Shown here: piece by piece, positions 1 through 8,421 of the stretch
Layout of the letters: each line of letters opens with the position of its first letter
Position numbering within the stretch: position 1 is the first letter of the stretch
Source of the DNA: Bacillus sp. Y1
GTDB taxonomy: Bacteria > Bacillota > Bacilli > Bacillales > Cytobacillaceae
DNA: 64,000 nucleotides
Assembly (NCBI RefSeq): GCF_003586445.1
Contig: NZ_CP030028.1
Location: 2,308,501 to 2,372,500, forward strand
Reading direction: 5' to 3'
Position numbers and translations under genes: made by a program
The notes under the pieces: generated by a model
Told to the model about the DNA's origin: nothing
Database searches by the model: none
Seen by the model: only the letters and a program-made list of their open reading frames with translations

Positions 1-734
1 CGGTTGTGCCTTTCGGAGGGAAATATAGAATTCTTGATTTCGTACTTAGTAATTGTAGAAATTCAAACATTACTACAATTGGTGTTCTAACCCAGTACCA
101 GCCTCATTTGCTACAAAACTATATCGGGAATGGCCAACACTGGAACTTAAATACATTTGATAGTACCTTAACCATCCTTCCACCCTTTCAAAGTGATCAA
201 CAGACAAGATGGTATGAGGGAACAGCAAGCGCTATTTATCATAACATTCATTTTATAGAACAACATGACCCTGAACATGTGTTAATACTTTCAGGGGATC
301 ATATCTACAAGATGGACTACAATGACATGCTAAAAGATCATATCGAATCGAATGCAGACGTAACGATTTCGGTTGTACCTGTACCATGGAATGAGGCTAG
401 CCGCTTTGGGATAATGAATTTAGATAAAAATAATAGAATAACAGAGTTTGAGGAAAAACCTCAGTTTCCTCGTTCTAATTTAGCGTCGATGGGTATTTAT
501 ATTTTCAAAAAAGATCTGTTACTTCAGTACTTGGAGTCACCAGAGAAAAATGGCGGAGATTCTAAAGACTTTGGCATGGATATTATTCCAGCTTTACTAT
601 CGGATAGTAGGTTCGTTTATGCACATAAATTCGAAGGTTATTGGAAAGATGTAGGTACCATTGACACTTTGTGGGAAGCTAATATGGACCTTCTCAATAA
701 GCTGTTTCATTCTATCAACTCCTATTCTTTATAA
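1..734 (+). pseudogene. glgC: Glucose-1-phosphate adenylyltransferase, 5' end outside window, C-terminal domain missing
   Basis: The reading frame enters from the left edge and encodes the nucleotidyltransferase domain of ADP-glucose pyrophosphorylase, which makes ADP-glucose for glycogen synthesis. Visible signatures, in order, are PFGGKYR, the substrate-loop [34 protein letters not shown] and [10 protein letters not shown], then [19 protein letters not shown]. Family members are usually near 380 residues and continue into a left-handed beta-helix domain that carries allosteric and oligomer contacts. Here the frame ends about 14 residues after the catalytic domain with an unrelated tail ([12 protein letters not shown]), and no beta-helix remnant is visible downstream. 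It is therefore probably a truncated, inactive copy, although a residual catalytic fragment cannot be excluded. No other glycogen gene lies in the window. Confidence 0.75.
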
Positions 735-876
735 TTTAAGGATAGGTTATAAGAGTTTAATAACCTCATGTTAAGATGGAATCGCTGCGGTGGTCTTTTT
801 TGTTGTTGTGCTAAAGGGCATCATTAGTTCAATAAAGATATACGGTAAAATAAGGGTATTATGGTGAGGTGATTGT

Positions 877-1371
877 ATGAATATAGGTAGCGTATATTTA
901 AAAACAGTTATTCAACGATTTATGGATGCAAAAGTTACCGCTGAAAAAGCCTTAGAACAATTAACTGAAAGTGAATTATTTTGGGCTCCGAATGAAGAGT
1001 CCAATAGTGTCGCCATCATTGTGAAACATATGAGTGGTAATATGGTATCTCGGTGGACTGATTTCCTTACAACAGATGGAGAAAAACCCAACCGAAATCG
1101 CGATGATGAATTTGTGGAAGATATTCAAACCAAAGAACAGATGATGGAATTGTGGCAATTTGGCTGGAATACCTTTTTTAACGCATTGAATAGTATTGAA
1201 GATGAACATCTCTTAAAAATAATTACCATCCGAAATGAACCCCATTCAGTTATGGAAGCTATCGAACGCCAAATGTACCACTATTCTTATCATATTGGGC
1301 AGATAATTTATGTAGCAAAAATTTTAAAATCAGGTGATTGGAAGGCATTAACTATCCCTCGGAAAGAATAA
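877..1371 (+). CDS. DinB-like DUF1572 protein
   Basis: A 164-residue protein of the DinB/YfiT-like four-helix superfamily, closest by eye to DUF1572 (Bacillus YjoA type). The putative metal-ligand histidines sit in IIVKHMSGN (about residue 51) and in HYSYHIGQI near the C-terminus, the usual arrangement of this fold. Members are thought to be metal-dependent and some act as thiol transferases; the substrate of DUF1572 proteins is unknown. The start is ATG with GGTGAGGTG just upstream. It is monocistronic, with a possible gene remnant behind it. Confidence 0.8.
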   Translation: MNIGSVYLKTVIQRFMDAKVTAEKALEQLTESELFWAPNEESNSVAIIVKHMSGNMVSRWTDFLTTDGEKPNRNRDDEFVEDIQTKEQMMELWQFGWNTFFNALNSIEDEHLLKIITIRNEPHSVMEAIERQMYHYSYHIGQIIYVAKILKSGDWKALTIPRKE

Positions 1372-1378
1372 AAATTGA

Positions 1379-1614
1379 AACTTCATCTACTATCTGGGTG
1401 CGAATCTTCAATTAGATAAAGATCATATACTACCTCTTATTCCTTCTCCGACAGATACAGACTATCATGTAAAAAAGCCTACAGAACCATTGTTTATGAG
1501 TTGTACCAATAATTTTTGATGGTGCCTACAAAACGTGGCAAAAGGAATTTGGAGAGATGAATTGCCTTATGCCAAACTCATGTTTGGTTCTGTTTCGAGA
1601 AGAAAAGCATCATA
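1379..1614 (+). pseudogene. Possible frameshifted gene remnant, family unknown
   Basis: Two short open stretches in different frames join across about position 1515. The first (1379-1516) reads NFIYYLGANLQLDKDH and continues to PLFMSCTNNF before a stop. The second resumes as FDGAYKTWQKEFGEM and runs to about 1614. The amino-acid texture looks like decayed coding sequence, but I do not recognise the family, there is no start or ribosome site, and this may be chance. Confidence 0.3.
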
Positions 1615-1617
1615 AAA

Positions 1618-1662
1618 TCACCCCAAAGAGATAGAGTGAAATCTACCTTTTGGGGGTGTATT
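1618..1662 (+). terminator. Rho-independent terminator, possibly bidirectional
   Basis: CACCCCAAAG pairs with CTTTTGGGGGTG, and an inner AGAT/ATCT also pairs. It is followed by a T-rich stretch on the plus strand. It sits between the plus-strand DUF1572 region and the 3' end of the convergent minus-strand dehydrogenase. Confidence 0.6.
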
Positions 1663-1682
1663 TTTATCGCTGATCTATTAAT

Positions 1683-2648
1683 TTATATGGAAATGACCAC
1701 TTTGCCTTGAGCGTGACCTCCCTGAAAATAGTTGAATGCCTCAGTAATTTCACTTAACTTATACCGTTTATCAATGATGGGTTTTACTTTTCCAGTCTCA
1801 AGTAATTCTTTGACATGATTTAGGTCTTTTTGGTTGGCTCTCTGTAACAGGTTACTTATTTTCTTTTTTCCAGTCATTGAAAGAAAGGGTCCAATAAATA
1901 ACGCTTGAAAATATTGAGATTCGGAACCTCCTACATGCACAAATTTCCCGAATGGTTTTAGTGCACGTGTATAAGTTGAAATGGAATGAGAACCGTTCAC
2001 ACCAAGAATTAAATCGTAACACTCCTCTTGGGGGAAATCCTCTTTTGTATAATCAATGATATGGTCGGCTCCTATGGTACGCAAGATCTCAACATTTCTT
2101 GTACTACATACACCTGTTACTTCCGCCCCAAAAGATTTGGCTATTTGTACCGCGAACGTACCTACGCCACCAGATGCGCCATAAATTAATACCTTCTGTC
2201 CCGATTGAATGTTCCCTTTATCACGTAGTCCCTGTAGGGCAGTCACAGCTGCCATAGGTGTCGCAGCCGCTTCCTCAAAGGAGATATTACTTGGCTTTAA
2301 GGCTAGAGCATCCTCGGGGACAGTTACATATTCAGCAAAACCACCCCAGCCACAACCAGAGAGGTCGCCAAATACTTCATCCCCAACTTGAAATTGGGTA
2401 ACGTCTTTACCAACTGCTTCAACGGTACCAGCTATGTCACCTCCAGGTATGGAGTATTTGGGTTTCGTGAGTCCGAAGGCAAAGCGGACTAAGAAAGGTT
2501 TGCCACTCAAAAGAACCAAGTTCCCAAAGTTCAAGGATGCGGAATGAATTCTGACCAATACTTGATTCTCGGTGGGTAAAGGTTTTTTGATCTCTTTTAA
2601 TTCAAGTACCTCAGGCGAACCATATTGATCACAAACGATGGCTTTCAT
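1683..2648 (-). CDS. Zinc-free medium-chain NAD(P)-dependent oxidoreductase (quinone oxidoreductase-like)
   Basis: A 321-residue medium-chain dehydrogenase/reductase of the quinone oxidoreductase branch. The N-terminal GroES-like domain carries IHSASLNF and DIAGTVEAVGKDV. The Rossmann domain carries GASGGVGTFAVQIAK, and the family's C-terminal GHAQGKVVI motif is present. The cysteine ligands of zinc alcohol dehydrogenases are absent, so a zinc-free NADPH-dependent reductase is expected; the substrate is unknown. It starts at ATG with GGGAGGGG upstream. A Crp/Fnr regulator lies upstream on the same strand, separated by about 170 bp, so co-regulation is possible but not shown. Two further members of this superfamily occur in the window (3852 and 53618) and are closer to each other than to this one. 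Confidence 0.85.
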   Translation of the reverse strand: MKAIVCDQYGSPEVLELKEIKKPLPTENQVLVRIHSASLNFGNLVLLSGKPFLVRFAFGLTKPKYSIPGGDIAGTVEAVGKDVTQFQVGDEVFGDLSGCGWGGFAEYVTVPEDALALKPSNISFEEAAATPMAAVTALQGLRDKGNIQSGQKVLIYGASGGVGTFAVQIAKSFGAEVTGVCSTRNVEILRTIGADHIIDYTKEDFPQEECYDLILGVNGSHSISTYTRALKPFGKFVHVGGSESQYFQALFIGPFLSMTGKKKISNLLQRANQKDLNHVKELLETGKVKPIIDKRYKLSEITEAFNYFQGGHAQGKVVISI

Positions 2649-2822
2649 AATATTCCCCTCCCAATCTCTTTAAAATAAAAGGTTTTATTAAATCGTAACA
2701 AGGAGATGAATACCCTTCATTGACTTAAGTTAATTTTTAAAGAATTTTAGCGTTTTTTATGGTAATACCATTTTGATGCTGCTAAGAAGAGGGGGGATGG
2801 TGAAATGTGGAAAACATCGAAT

Positions 2823-3410
2823 TTAAAAGGTGTTTTTTTTCAATCGCTTCTTTAGTCTGCTTAATGATTCAGGGGTGATGCCAAGATAACTAGCCAATTG
2901 ATGCTGTGGTACACGGTCAACTAACTGAGGTCGTTTCCTTAAAAGAGATTGGTAGCGTTCTTCAGGAGAAGAATGGATAAAATCTGCAAGTTGTTCTTGT
3001 ATCTCACTAAGGTTAATCTCCATCATTTTACGTATCATGGTTTCTAGTTGTGGGTATTTGTTAAACATCGTTTTTTCAGAATCATCGTAGCCAACAACTA
3101 ATAAACAATCTTCGACACACACCAATGAATACGTTGATAGATCCAGTTGTTTCTGTTCGTTCATAATCGGAATCGCTTGTTCTTCCGTGAAAAAATTGAA
3201 TGTGACCTCTTTACCTGATTCATCTATAGAAAACTGCCTGACACAGCCCTTCAATACGAAATAACATTTAATGGTGGAAAGTTCTCCTTGTCTAAGTAGG
3301 TATGTTCCTTTTTTATATTCATCCATACGTATACTTTCAAAGATGGCCCGCTGTTCCTCTTCGCGGAGTGATGTAAAATCAGACATATATTTCAAGAGAA
3401 TGTTCTTCAT
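2823..3410 (-). CDS. Crp/Fnr-family transcriptional regulator
   Basis: A 195-residue protein with an N-terminal cyclic-nucleotide-binding beta-barrel (about residues 10-120, with YLLRQGE and FVLKGCVRQF) and a short C-terminal helix-turn-helix (HQLASYLGITPESLSRLKK). The tail after the recognition helix is brief, as in the common Bacillus Crp-like proteins of this size. There is no N-terminal cysteine cluster, so it is not an FNR-type iron-sulfur sensor; the effector cannot be read from the sequence. The regulator probably acts on the dehydrogenase downstream, which is an inference from position only. Upstream AAGGTCAT provides a plausible ribosome site before the ATG. Confidence 0.85.
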   Translation of the reverse strand: MKNILLKYMSDFTSLREEEQRAIFESIRMDEYKKGTYLLRQGELSTIKCYFVLKGCVRQFSIDESGKEVTFNFFTEEQAIPIMNEQKQLDLSTYSLVCVEDCLLVVGYDDSEKTMFNKYPQLETMIRKMMEINLSEIQEQLADFIHSSPEERYQSLLRKRPQLVDRVPQHQLASYLGITPESLSRLKKRLKKNTF

Positions 3411-3551
3411 ATGACCTTCCTCTCTAATGGAGTTATTAAATGTCTCTTCATCATTTTAGCATTTTAATCCATCTGTTTTTCCTTTTTACAAATTATTAAT
3501 CTTTAATATGAGTTATTTTTATGATATGGAAGGAGTTCTGAAAGGATAATT

Positions 3552-3746
3552 GTGGAAATAGGGAATCGTGTTTACAAGAGAAGAAAACGGGAGTTGTCGT
3601 TCTTTCCAACTATAGTCCTGGCTTATCAACCAAAAATTCGGTTGATTCCATTGGATTTAATATATTTGATCAGCTTTGTTAGAGTTGATGGAGATGCCAT
3701 TTTGGGAGGCTTTATTAATTACTATGGTTGTTGTTCCATTAAATAA
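3552..3746 (+). CDS. Small hypothetical protein, doubtful
   Basis: A 64-residue frame starting at GTG, with AAAGGA five bases upstream and a second purine-rich GGAAGGAG further back. The N-terminus is basic (KRRKREL) and the rest moderately hydrophobic with two adjacent cysteines near the end. I do not recognise it, and it has no conserved-looking motif. The ribosome site is the main support; it could be a chance frame between two divergently spaced genes. Confidence 0.25.
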   Translation: MEIGNRVYKRRKRELSFFPTIVLAYQPKIRLIPLDLIYLISFVRVDGDAILGGFINYYGCCSIK

Positions 3747-3851
3747 TAATATCTTCATACGGTTATAAAAGTTAATTAGAAGAATATATAAAAATAAAAC
3801 ATATGATCATCGTGTGACTTTTATAATAGAGTGAATTTGGAGGTAATGTAG

Positions 3852-4805
3852 GTGAGAGCAGCTATTTATAGTTCCTTTGGTCCCCCTGAAGTGATGGAAA
3901 TAAAGGATGTCGAACAGCCATCCATCAAGGATCAAGATAGAGTGTTGATTCGTGTGCACAGTGCATCTGTTAATACCTTAGACTATTTATACCGAAAAGG
4001 TTATTTTCCTACAAGGATAGATAATGGACTAACAAAACCTAAAAACCCCATACTAGGCATAGATGTTGCGGGTACTATTGAGGAAGTCGGTGAAAATGTA
4101 GGTAAATTTAAAGTGGGTGATCACGTCTTTGGGAGTTGCTTCGGTTCTCATTCTGAATATGTTTCTCCACGTGAGAATTTCCTAAGTCATATGCCGAGAA
4201 ACATATCTTTTGAGGAAGCGGCTGCTATCCCATGTGCTGCTCAAACCGCGTTACAAGCATTGCGAGATGTAGCACAGGTAAAACAAGGACAAAGAGTTCT
4301 AATATATGGGGCTTCTGGTGGAGTCGGGCATTTTGCTGTTCAACTTGCCAATTACTTTGGGGCTGAGGTAACGGCTGTTTGTAGTACCTCTAATCTTGAT
4401 TGGGTGAAGAAACTTGGGGCACATAATGTGATTGATTATACCAAGGAAGATTTCACGGATCATAAAAATAAATACGATATCATTCTGGATGCAGTGGGTA
4501 AGCGAACCTTTTTCAGTTGTTTACCCTCTTTAACTGATAATGGGGTTTATATAACGGAACACCTATTTTATCCTATATACCACCCGGTTCAATTAATGAC
4601 CAGTACATTTATAGGTCGTAAAAAAGCAAAGATTCATTTTACGAAACCAATCGATAGAGATTTAGATTTCCTAAGTGGCCTTGTGGAGGCAGAAAAATTA
4701 AGACCTGTAATTGAGAAATGTTTTCCTTTGGAACAGATTGTAGAGGCACACCGACACATAGAAAGTGGACGTACAAAGGGGAAGATTGTTCTTAGAATTA
4801 ACTAG
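3852..4805 (+). CDS. Zinc-free medium-chain NAD(P)-dependent oxidoreductase, copy A
   Basis: A 317-residue quinone oxidoreductase-like enzyme. The GroES-like domain carries RVHSASVN and GIDVAGTIEEVG; the Rossmann nucleotide-binding motif is GASGGVGHFAVQLA; the family C-terminal GRTKGKIVL ends the protein. No zinc ligands are visible. The start is GTG with GGAGGT eight bases upstream. It is about 84% identical by eye to the minus-strand gene at 53618-54574, with the same length and the same GTG start, so the pair are recent paralogues. Likely a stress-linked NADPH-dependent reductase; the substrate is unknown. It is followed by its own terminator. Confidence 0.88.
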   Translation: MRAAIYSSFGPPEVMEIKDVEQPSIKDQDRVLIRVHSASVNTLDYLYRKGYFPTRIDNGLTKPKNPILGIDVAGTIEEVGENVGKFKVGDHVFGSCFGSHSEYVSPRENFLSHMPRNISFEEAAAIPCAAQTALQALRDVAQVKQGQRVLIYGASGGVGHFAVQLANYFGAEVTAVCSTSNLDWVKKLGAHNVIDYTKEDFTDHKNKYDIILDAVGKRTFFSCLPSLTDNGVYITEHLFYPIYHPVQLMTSTFIGRKKAKIHFTKPIDRDLDFLSGLVEAEKLRPVIEKCFPLEQIVEAHRHIESGRTKGKIVLRIN

Positions 4806-4914
4806 GATTTTTGTAGGAAGAAAGGATTTTTTTGTTGAACAACAAAACTCTAATAGTTATGGAATATTTATTGAATAGACTTAGTGGCAAATGCCATAAG
4901 AAATACTGATTTAC

Positions 4915-4936
4915 GGACCAAGAGGGTCCTTTTTTA
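4915..4936 (+). terminator. Rho-independent terminator
   Basis: GGACC and GGTCC form a five-pair stem with a short loop, followed by TTTTTTATTTT. It ends the dehydrogenase transcript just before the SOS-type promoter of the YolD gene. Confidence 0.7.
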
Positions 4937-4950
4937 TTTTGTTACATACA

Positions 4951-4962
4951 GAACGTTTGTTC
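4951..4962. promoter_or_regulatory. LexA (DinR) SOS box overlapping the yolD-like promoter
   Basis: GAACGTTTGTTC is a perfect match to the Bacillus LexA consensus GAAC-N4-GTTC. A perfect -10 TATAAT lies at 4966-4971, so bound LexA would block the promoter. The -35 is weak (GTTACA-like, around 4941). The gene start follows at 4989, giving DNA-damage control. Confidence 0.85.
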
Positions 4963-4988
4963 GTATATAATATGATGGGGGTGAAAAT

Positions 4989-5327
4989 ATGGCGATACGC
5001 GACCGTGGTATACAGAAATGGCAATTTGCCTTTGGGTTACCGGAATTGGTAAAGGCTCAAAGAGATCTTTGGATCGACCAGGATAGGATGAATAAGCCTA
5101 TCATTGATGAATATCAAAAGGAAGAATTTGACCAACGTATCTGTTATGCGATGGAGTATAACCGCCCGGTAAAGGTAACGATATGGGCTGACGGTTTTAC
5201 ATCAAATGTATCAGGTCGTATCCATTACCTAGATCCAAATTCGCACCAATTAAGAATTGAACTTCAAGGAGGGGAGTTTCGTAGAATTGATTTCGCGGAT
5301 GTTATAGAATTGTCTGTTAATGATTAA
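4989..5327 (+). CDS. YolD-like protein, predicted SOS-inducible
   Basis: A 112-residue YolD-family protein. The family hallmark is present: an N-terminal stretch ending WQFAFGLPELVKAQRDLW, then a beta-rich part with VTIWADGF, GRIHYLD and IDFADVIEL. YolD proteins usually sit directly in front of a UvrX/UmuC-type Y-family DNA polymerase and have been proposed as UmuD-like partners; no polymerase gene follows here. It starts at ATG with GGGGGTGAAA upstream. A perfect LexA box lies in its promoter. The orphan arrangement suggests loss of the polymerase partner or action on one encoded elsewhere. Confidence 0.85.
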   Translation: MAIRDRGIQKWQFAFGLPELVKAQRDLWIDQDRMNKPIIDEYQKEEFDQRICYAMEYNRPVKVTIWADGFTSNVSGRIHYLDPNSHQLRIELQGGEFRRIDFADVIELSVND

Positions 5328-5557
5328 TACGGGTCCCAATTATACGTTTAGCTTAGAGGGAGTTATTTTTATTACACACCTTAAAGTTAAAAACATACAT
5401 TAGAGCTACCACCTTATAGAAAACCAAAGTGTTTGATACAGTTTTTGGATATATCACGAAAATTGAGTTTTCACAGTAAATAACCCAATTTATAAAAATC
5501 CTTTATTAAAGGAAGCCTTCTTAAGTTGCTAAAGGGACAGGGGATCATTCAACCTAT

Positions 5558-5731
5558 TTATTCTTTGTACCTTTTTAATGAAAAACATAACGCTATGATT
5601 AAAAATAGAAAACCTAGAACGGAACCAAAAATGGGGGAATAATTAAAAAGTGGTTTTAATGAAACTCCACCTAAGAAACAGGATGTTGAGAGAAAAGTAA
5701 ATAGCACAGTCCAATTTTTAGTTTTAAGCAT
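5558..5731 (-). CDS. Small two-helix membrane protein
   Basis: A 57-residue hydrophobic protein of unknown function. Two transmembrane segments are visible (about residues 8-24 and 32-50), separated by a short PLFNYSP loop and followed by the basic tail SLKRYKE. I chose the ATG at 5731 because AAGGAG lies eight bases upstream; an in-frame GTG at 5740 would be too close to it. Resembles the many small unassigned Bacillus membrane proteins. Confidence 0.55.
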   Translation of the reverse strand: MLKTKNWTVLFTFLSTSCFLGGVSLKPLFNYSPIFGSVLGFLFLIIALCFSLKRYKE

Positions 5732-5740
5732 TGTTCTCAC

Positions 5741-6242
5741 TCCTTAAAATTTATATACGAATGGAAATGGAAGAAGTTACAGAAATCTAGTGAATAAGTC
5801 ATATAAAATGTTAAGAAATGTATTTAAAGTATAGAGCGATTCTTCCATGTGGGAGATCGCTTTTTCTTATTTTAGTAAGGGAAAGGTTGCTCGAAGTAGG
5901 ATTTAACAATATTGAGGGAGAAATATATTTATATAACCTAAAGTACATACATTTTTATAACCTCAATAATGTGCAATTAATAAGCTAGATTAAATGGAAT
6001 GTTACTATCAATGACATCTCCTGCGACTCATCTTTAACACTAGGAGTTTGTGAAAAAATGACTATATTTTTTTATTTATTGTAGTTTTTTTCTAAATATT
6101 ATATAATTTTCCTTGTAAGCGAATACAACACCTAAGAATAGTTAGAGAAAGTAAAGTATGTATGGTCTAGGAGGTGTTCAATCAATTAACTAAGTATAAT
6201 TTTCAATTCTATGAGATTAGCTTTATTTTTTTAAAAATTAAT
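5741..6242. other. Intergenic region with a terminator and a strong sigma-A-like promoter
   Basis: No credible gene. It holds a plus-strand hairpin terminator (5835-5870) and a good promoter: TTGTAG at 6079-6084, a 17-bp spacer and TATAAT at 6102-6107. The predicted transcript carries an isolated ribosome-site-like GGAGGTG near 6171 with no open frame behind it, so the lichenase mRNA may have a long leader starting here as well as one from a nearer promoter between the operators. Confidence 0.5.
5835..5870 (+). terminator. Hairpin terminator with no obvious plus-strand gene in front
   Basis: AGCGAT pairs with ATCGCT, extended inward by CTTCC/GGGAG, with TTTTTCTTATTTT following. The nearest plus-strand gene ends 500 bp upstream, so it may insulate the lichenase gene from read-through. 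Confidence 0.6.
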
Positions 6243-6254
6243 TAACGCGCGTTA
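6243..6254. promoter_or_regulatory. Distal LacI-type operator
   Basis: TAACGCGCGTTA is a perfect 12-bp palindrome with a central CG step, typical of LacI/GalR-family operators. An identical site lies 45 bp downstream. The likely binder is the LacI-type protein encoded at 7357. Confidence 0.75.
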
Positions 6255-6287
6255 GTGGTAGATTGATATATTTTTTTACTGTAAATT

Positions 6288-6299
6288 TAACGCGCGTTA
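6288..6299. promoter_or_regulatory. Proximal LacI-type operator
   Basis: Second identical copy of TAACGCGCGTTA, extended in both copies by TT/AT before and GT after. It ends 19 bp before the lichenase start, so repressor bound here would block initiation or elongation. A TTGATA at 6263 between the two sites may serve as a -35. Confidence 0.75.
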
Positions 6300-6318
6300 G
6301 TAGGGGGTAAAGGTGTTA

Positions 6319-7149
6319 ATGAAAAAGGCAATTGTTTTATTATCGATGTTTTCATTATTGTTTGGTGTATTTATGACTGGACTAGTTCAAAGTCCGCATG
6401 TTGCGAAAGCAGCAGAAAGACCAATTGGGCCTTCCTTTATTGAAAAATTTAATACTTTTGACTCGGAACGTTGGTCTAAAGCAGGAATTTATTCAAATGG
6501 TGCAATGTTTAATGCAACATGGTATCCAGAACAAGTTACTATTTTGGATGGTAAGATGAGGTTGCAAATTGATAAAGAAGATAATGAAACGGCAAGCCCA
6601 CCATACAAGTCTGGAGAACTACGAACAAACGATTTCTATCATTACGGATTGTTTGAAGTGAATATGAAACCTGCAAAATCAACGGGAACTGTCTCCTCAT
6701 TTTTCACCTATACTGGACCTTGGGATTGGGAGAACGATCCATGGGATGAAATTGATATCGAATTTTTAGGTAAAGATACTACTAAAATACAATTTAACTA
6801 TTTTACAAACGGTGTAGGCGGTCATGAGCAATACCATGAATTAGGATTTGATGCATCAGAGGACTTTCATACGTATGCTTTTGAGTGGAGACCAGATTCT
6901 ATTCGTTGGTTTGTAAATGGTAAATTGGTTCATACAGCAACAGAAAATATACCACAAACACCACAAAAAATAATGATGAATTTATGGCCTGGCATTGGTG
7001 TAGATGAATGGACAGGTAAATTTAATGGAGAAGATACTCCAGTAGTTTCACAGTACAATTGGGTGAAGTATACACCACTTGAGGAACTGGGTTGTTACAA
7101 TGAGAAAAATGATAAGTACAAAAAATGTAAGAAAACGAAGGCAGAATAA
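6319..7149 (+). CDS. bglS: Secreted GH16 endo-beta-1,3-1,4-glucanase (lichenase)
   Basis: A 276-residue glycoside hydrolase family 16 enzyme that cuts mixed-linkage beta-glucans such as lichenan. A signal peptide (basic MKK, hydrophobic core, AKA/AE-type cleavage near residue 31) directs secretion. The catalytic motif WDEIDIEFLG puts the nucleophile at E144, the assisting aspartate at D146 and the acid/base at E148. RPDSIRWFVNGKLVH and MMNLWPGIGVDEW are family-typical. An extra C-terminal tail of about 20 residues contains two cysteines and many lysines, unlike standard lichenases. I chose ATG 6319 (an in-frame GTG at 6313 overlaps the ribosome site). Two LacI-type operators precede it and a terminator follows. 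Confidence 0.92.
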   Translation: MKKAIVLLSMFSLLFGVFMTGLVQSPHVAKAAERPIGPSFIEKFNTFDSERWSKAGIYSNGAMFNATWYPEQVTILDGKMRLQIDKEDNETASPPYKSGELRTNDFYHYGLFEVNMKPAKSTGTVSSFFTYTGPWDWENDPWDEIDIEFLGKDTTKIQFNYFTNGVGGHEQYHELGFDASEDFHTYAFEWRPDSIRWFVNGKLVHTATENIPQTPQKIMMNLWPGIGVDEWTGKFNGEDTPVVSQYNWVKYTPLEELGCYNEKNDKYKKCKKTKAE

Positions 7150-7193
7150 AACATCTTGGGATGACGGAATGTGAAACATTAATATATTACGGA

Positions 7194-7235
7194 GGTTGTC
7201 GCAATGGTAAAAGGCATTGTGGCAACCTTTTTTTT
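7194..7235 (+). terminator. Rho-independent terminator of the lichenase gene
   Basis: A 13-bp stem (GGTTGTCGCAATG with CATTGTGGCAACC, two G-U pairs) is followed by eight T residues. It separates the lichenase transcript from the regulator gene. Confidence 0.9.
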
Positions 7236-7356
7236 AGAAGATCCATTGTCTTTTAACTTTTAAATGGAAAAGTTAGAAACACTTGTAAACATGCAATCAT
7301 ACAAAAACAAATTTGTTATAATTAGAGTAAATATTTGCTTAGTAGGTGTAAGGCTT

Positions 7357-8421
7357 ATGCGTAGTGAAGATTTGGCTAAACTTCTTGGTGTTTCAAGAAG
7401 CACAATTTCGAGAGTAATCAATAATTATCCAGATATACCTCAAGCTACTCGTGATAAGGTATGGAAGGCAATTGAGGAGTATAATTATGTTCCAAATGCT
7501 TCCGCCCGTAAACTTGCAGGAATAAGAAATAATATGATCGCGATTTTTGTATTGGATGTAAAAGAAGGTAGTGTCCCACACCACTTAAAAACAACAGATG
7601 ACACACTAATATATAATAACCCTTTTTTTTCACCTATTATTAATGCTGTTAGTGACCAAGCAAATAAATTAGACTATTATGTGTTAATTTCGATTGTGTA
7701 TTCAAAAGAAGACTTTAAAAAAGTGGAGAATGTTTTTTCAAAAAAAATGATAGATGGTGCCATCTTTGTTGGAACGGAAGAACCAGATAACGAATTCCTC
7801 TTTAAGCTAATTGAAAAGGAGTATTTTCTTGCTCTAATTGATACAAATGAAAACCATCATGTAAATCATAGTGCTCTTTACGTAAATGCAAATAACTATG
7901 AAGGTAGTTGTCGTGCTGTTTCCTATTTAGTTGGTCTAGGACATACAAAAATTGGGATGATTACTGGAAATTTAAAAAAGTTATCTGCAATGGAAAGATT
8001 AAAGGGATATAAAGATACCTTAATAAAGTACAAGCTAGATATAGATGAAAATTTCATTTATTATGGGGACTTCATGGAGAGTGGTGGTTATCATGGGGCA
8101 AAGTATATATTAAGTCAACCGAATCCTCCGACTGCACTATTTGTGGGCAATGATACAATGGCCGTAGGTGCTTATAAAGCGGCAAGTGAATTAGGATTCA
8201 AAATACCTGAAGATATCTCAATTATAGGTTTTGATAATGCCGTTTTTTCCCAATATTTATCTCCACCATTAACGACCGTTGAAATGCCATTTGCTGAATT
8301 AGGGAAAAGAGCGGCAACATTATTAATAGAGTCAATTGAGCAAAAGAAACAACGTGGAATAGTAGAAAAGTTGAAAGTAAATCTTATCGAGAGAGAATCG
8401 TGCAAACGAATTAAATCTTAA
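7357..8421 (+). CDS. LacI/GalR-family transcriptional repressor
   Basis: A 354-residue regulator. The N-terminal LacI helix-turn-helix is MRSEDLAKLLGVSRSTISRV, with the hinge helix at NASARKLAG. A periplasmic-binding-like effector domain follows (GHTKIGMITG, ALFVGNDTMAVGAYKAA, EDISIIGFDN and PLTTVEMPF are family-typical). The frame is open 31 codons further upstream, but that stretch contains a TATAAT (7317-7322) and is not LacI-like, so I set the start at ATG 7357. The CG-centred palindromes ahead of the lichenase gene are the likely operators; the inducer is presumably a glucan breakdown product (inference). No matching palindrome is visible at its own promoter. Confidence 0.88.
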   Translation: MRSEDLAKLLGVSRSTISRVINNYPDIPQATRDKVWKAIEEYNYVPNASARKLAGIRNNMIAIFVLDVKEGSVPHHLKTTDDTLIYNNPFFSPIINAVSDQANKLDYYVLISIVYSKEDFKKVENVFSKKMIDGAIFVGTEEPDNEFLFKLIEKEYFLALIDTNENHHVNHSALYVNANNYEGSCRAVSYLVGLGHTKIGMITGNLKKLSAMERLKGYKDTLIKYKLDIDENFIYYGDFMESGGYHGAKYILSQPNPPTALFVGNDTMAVGAYKAASELGFKIPEDISIIGFDNAVFSQYLSPPLTTVEMPFAELGKRAATLLIESIEQKKQRGIVEKLKVNLIERESCKRIKS

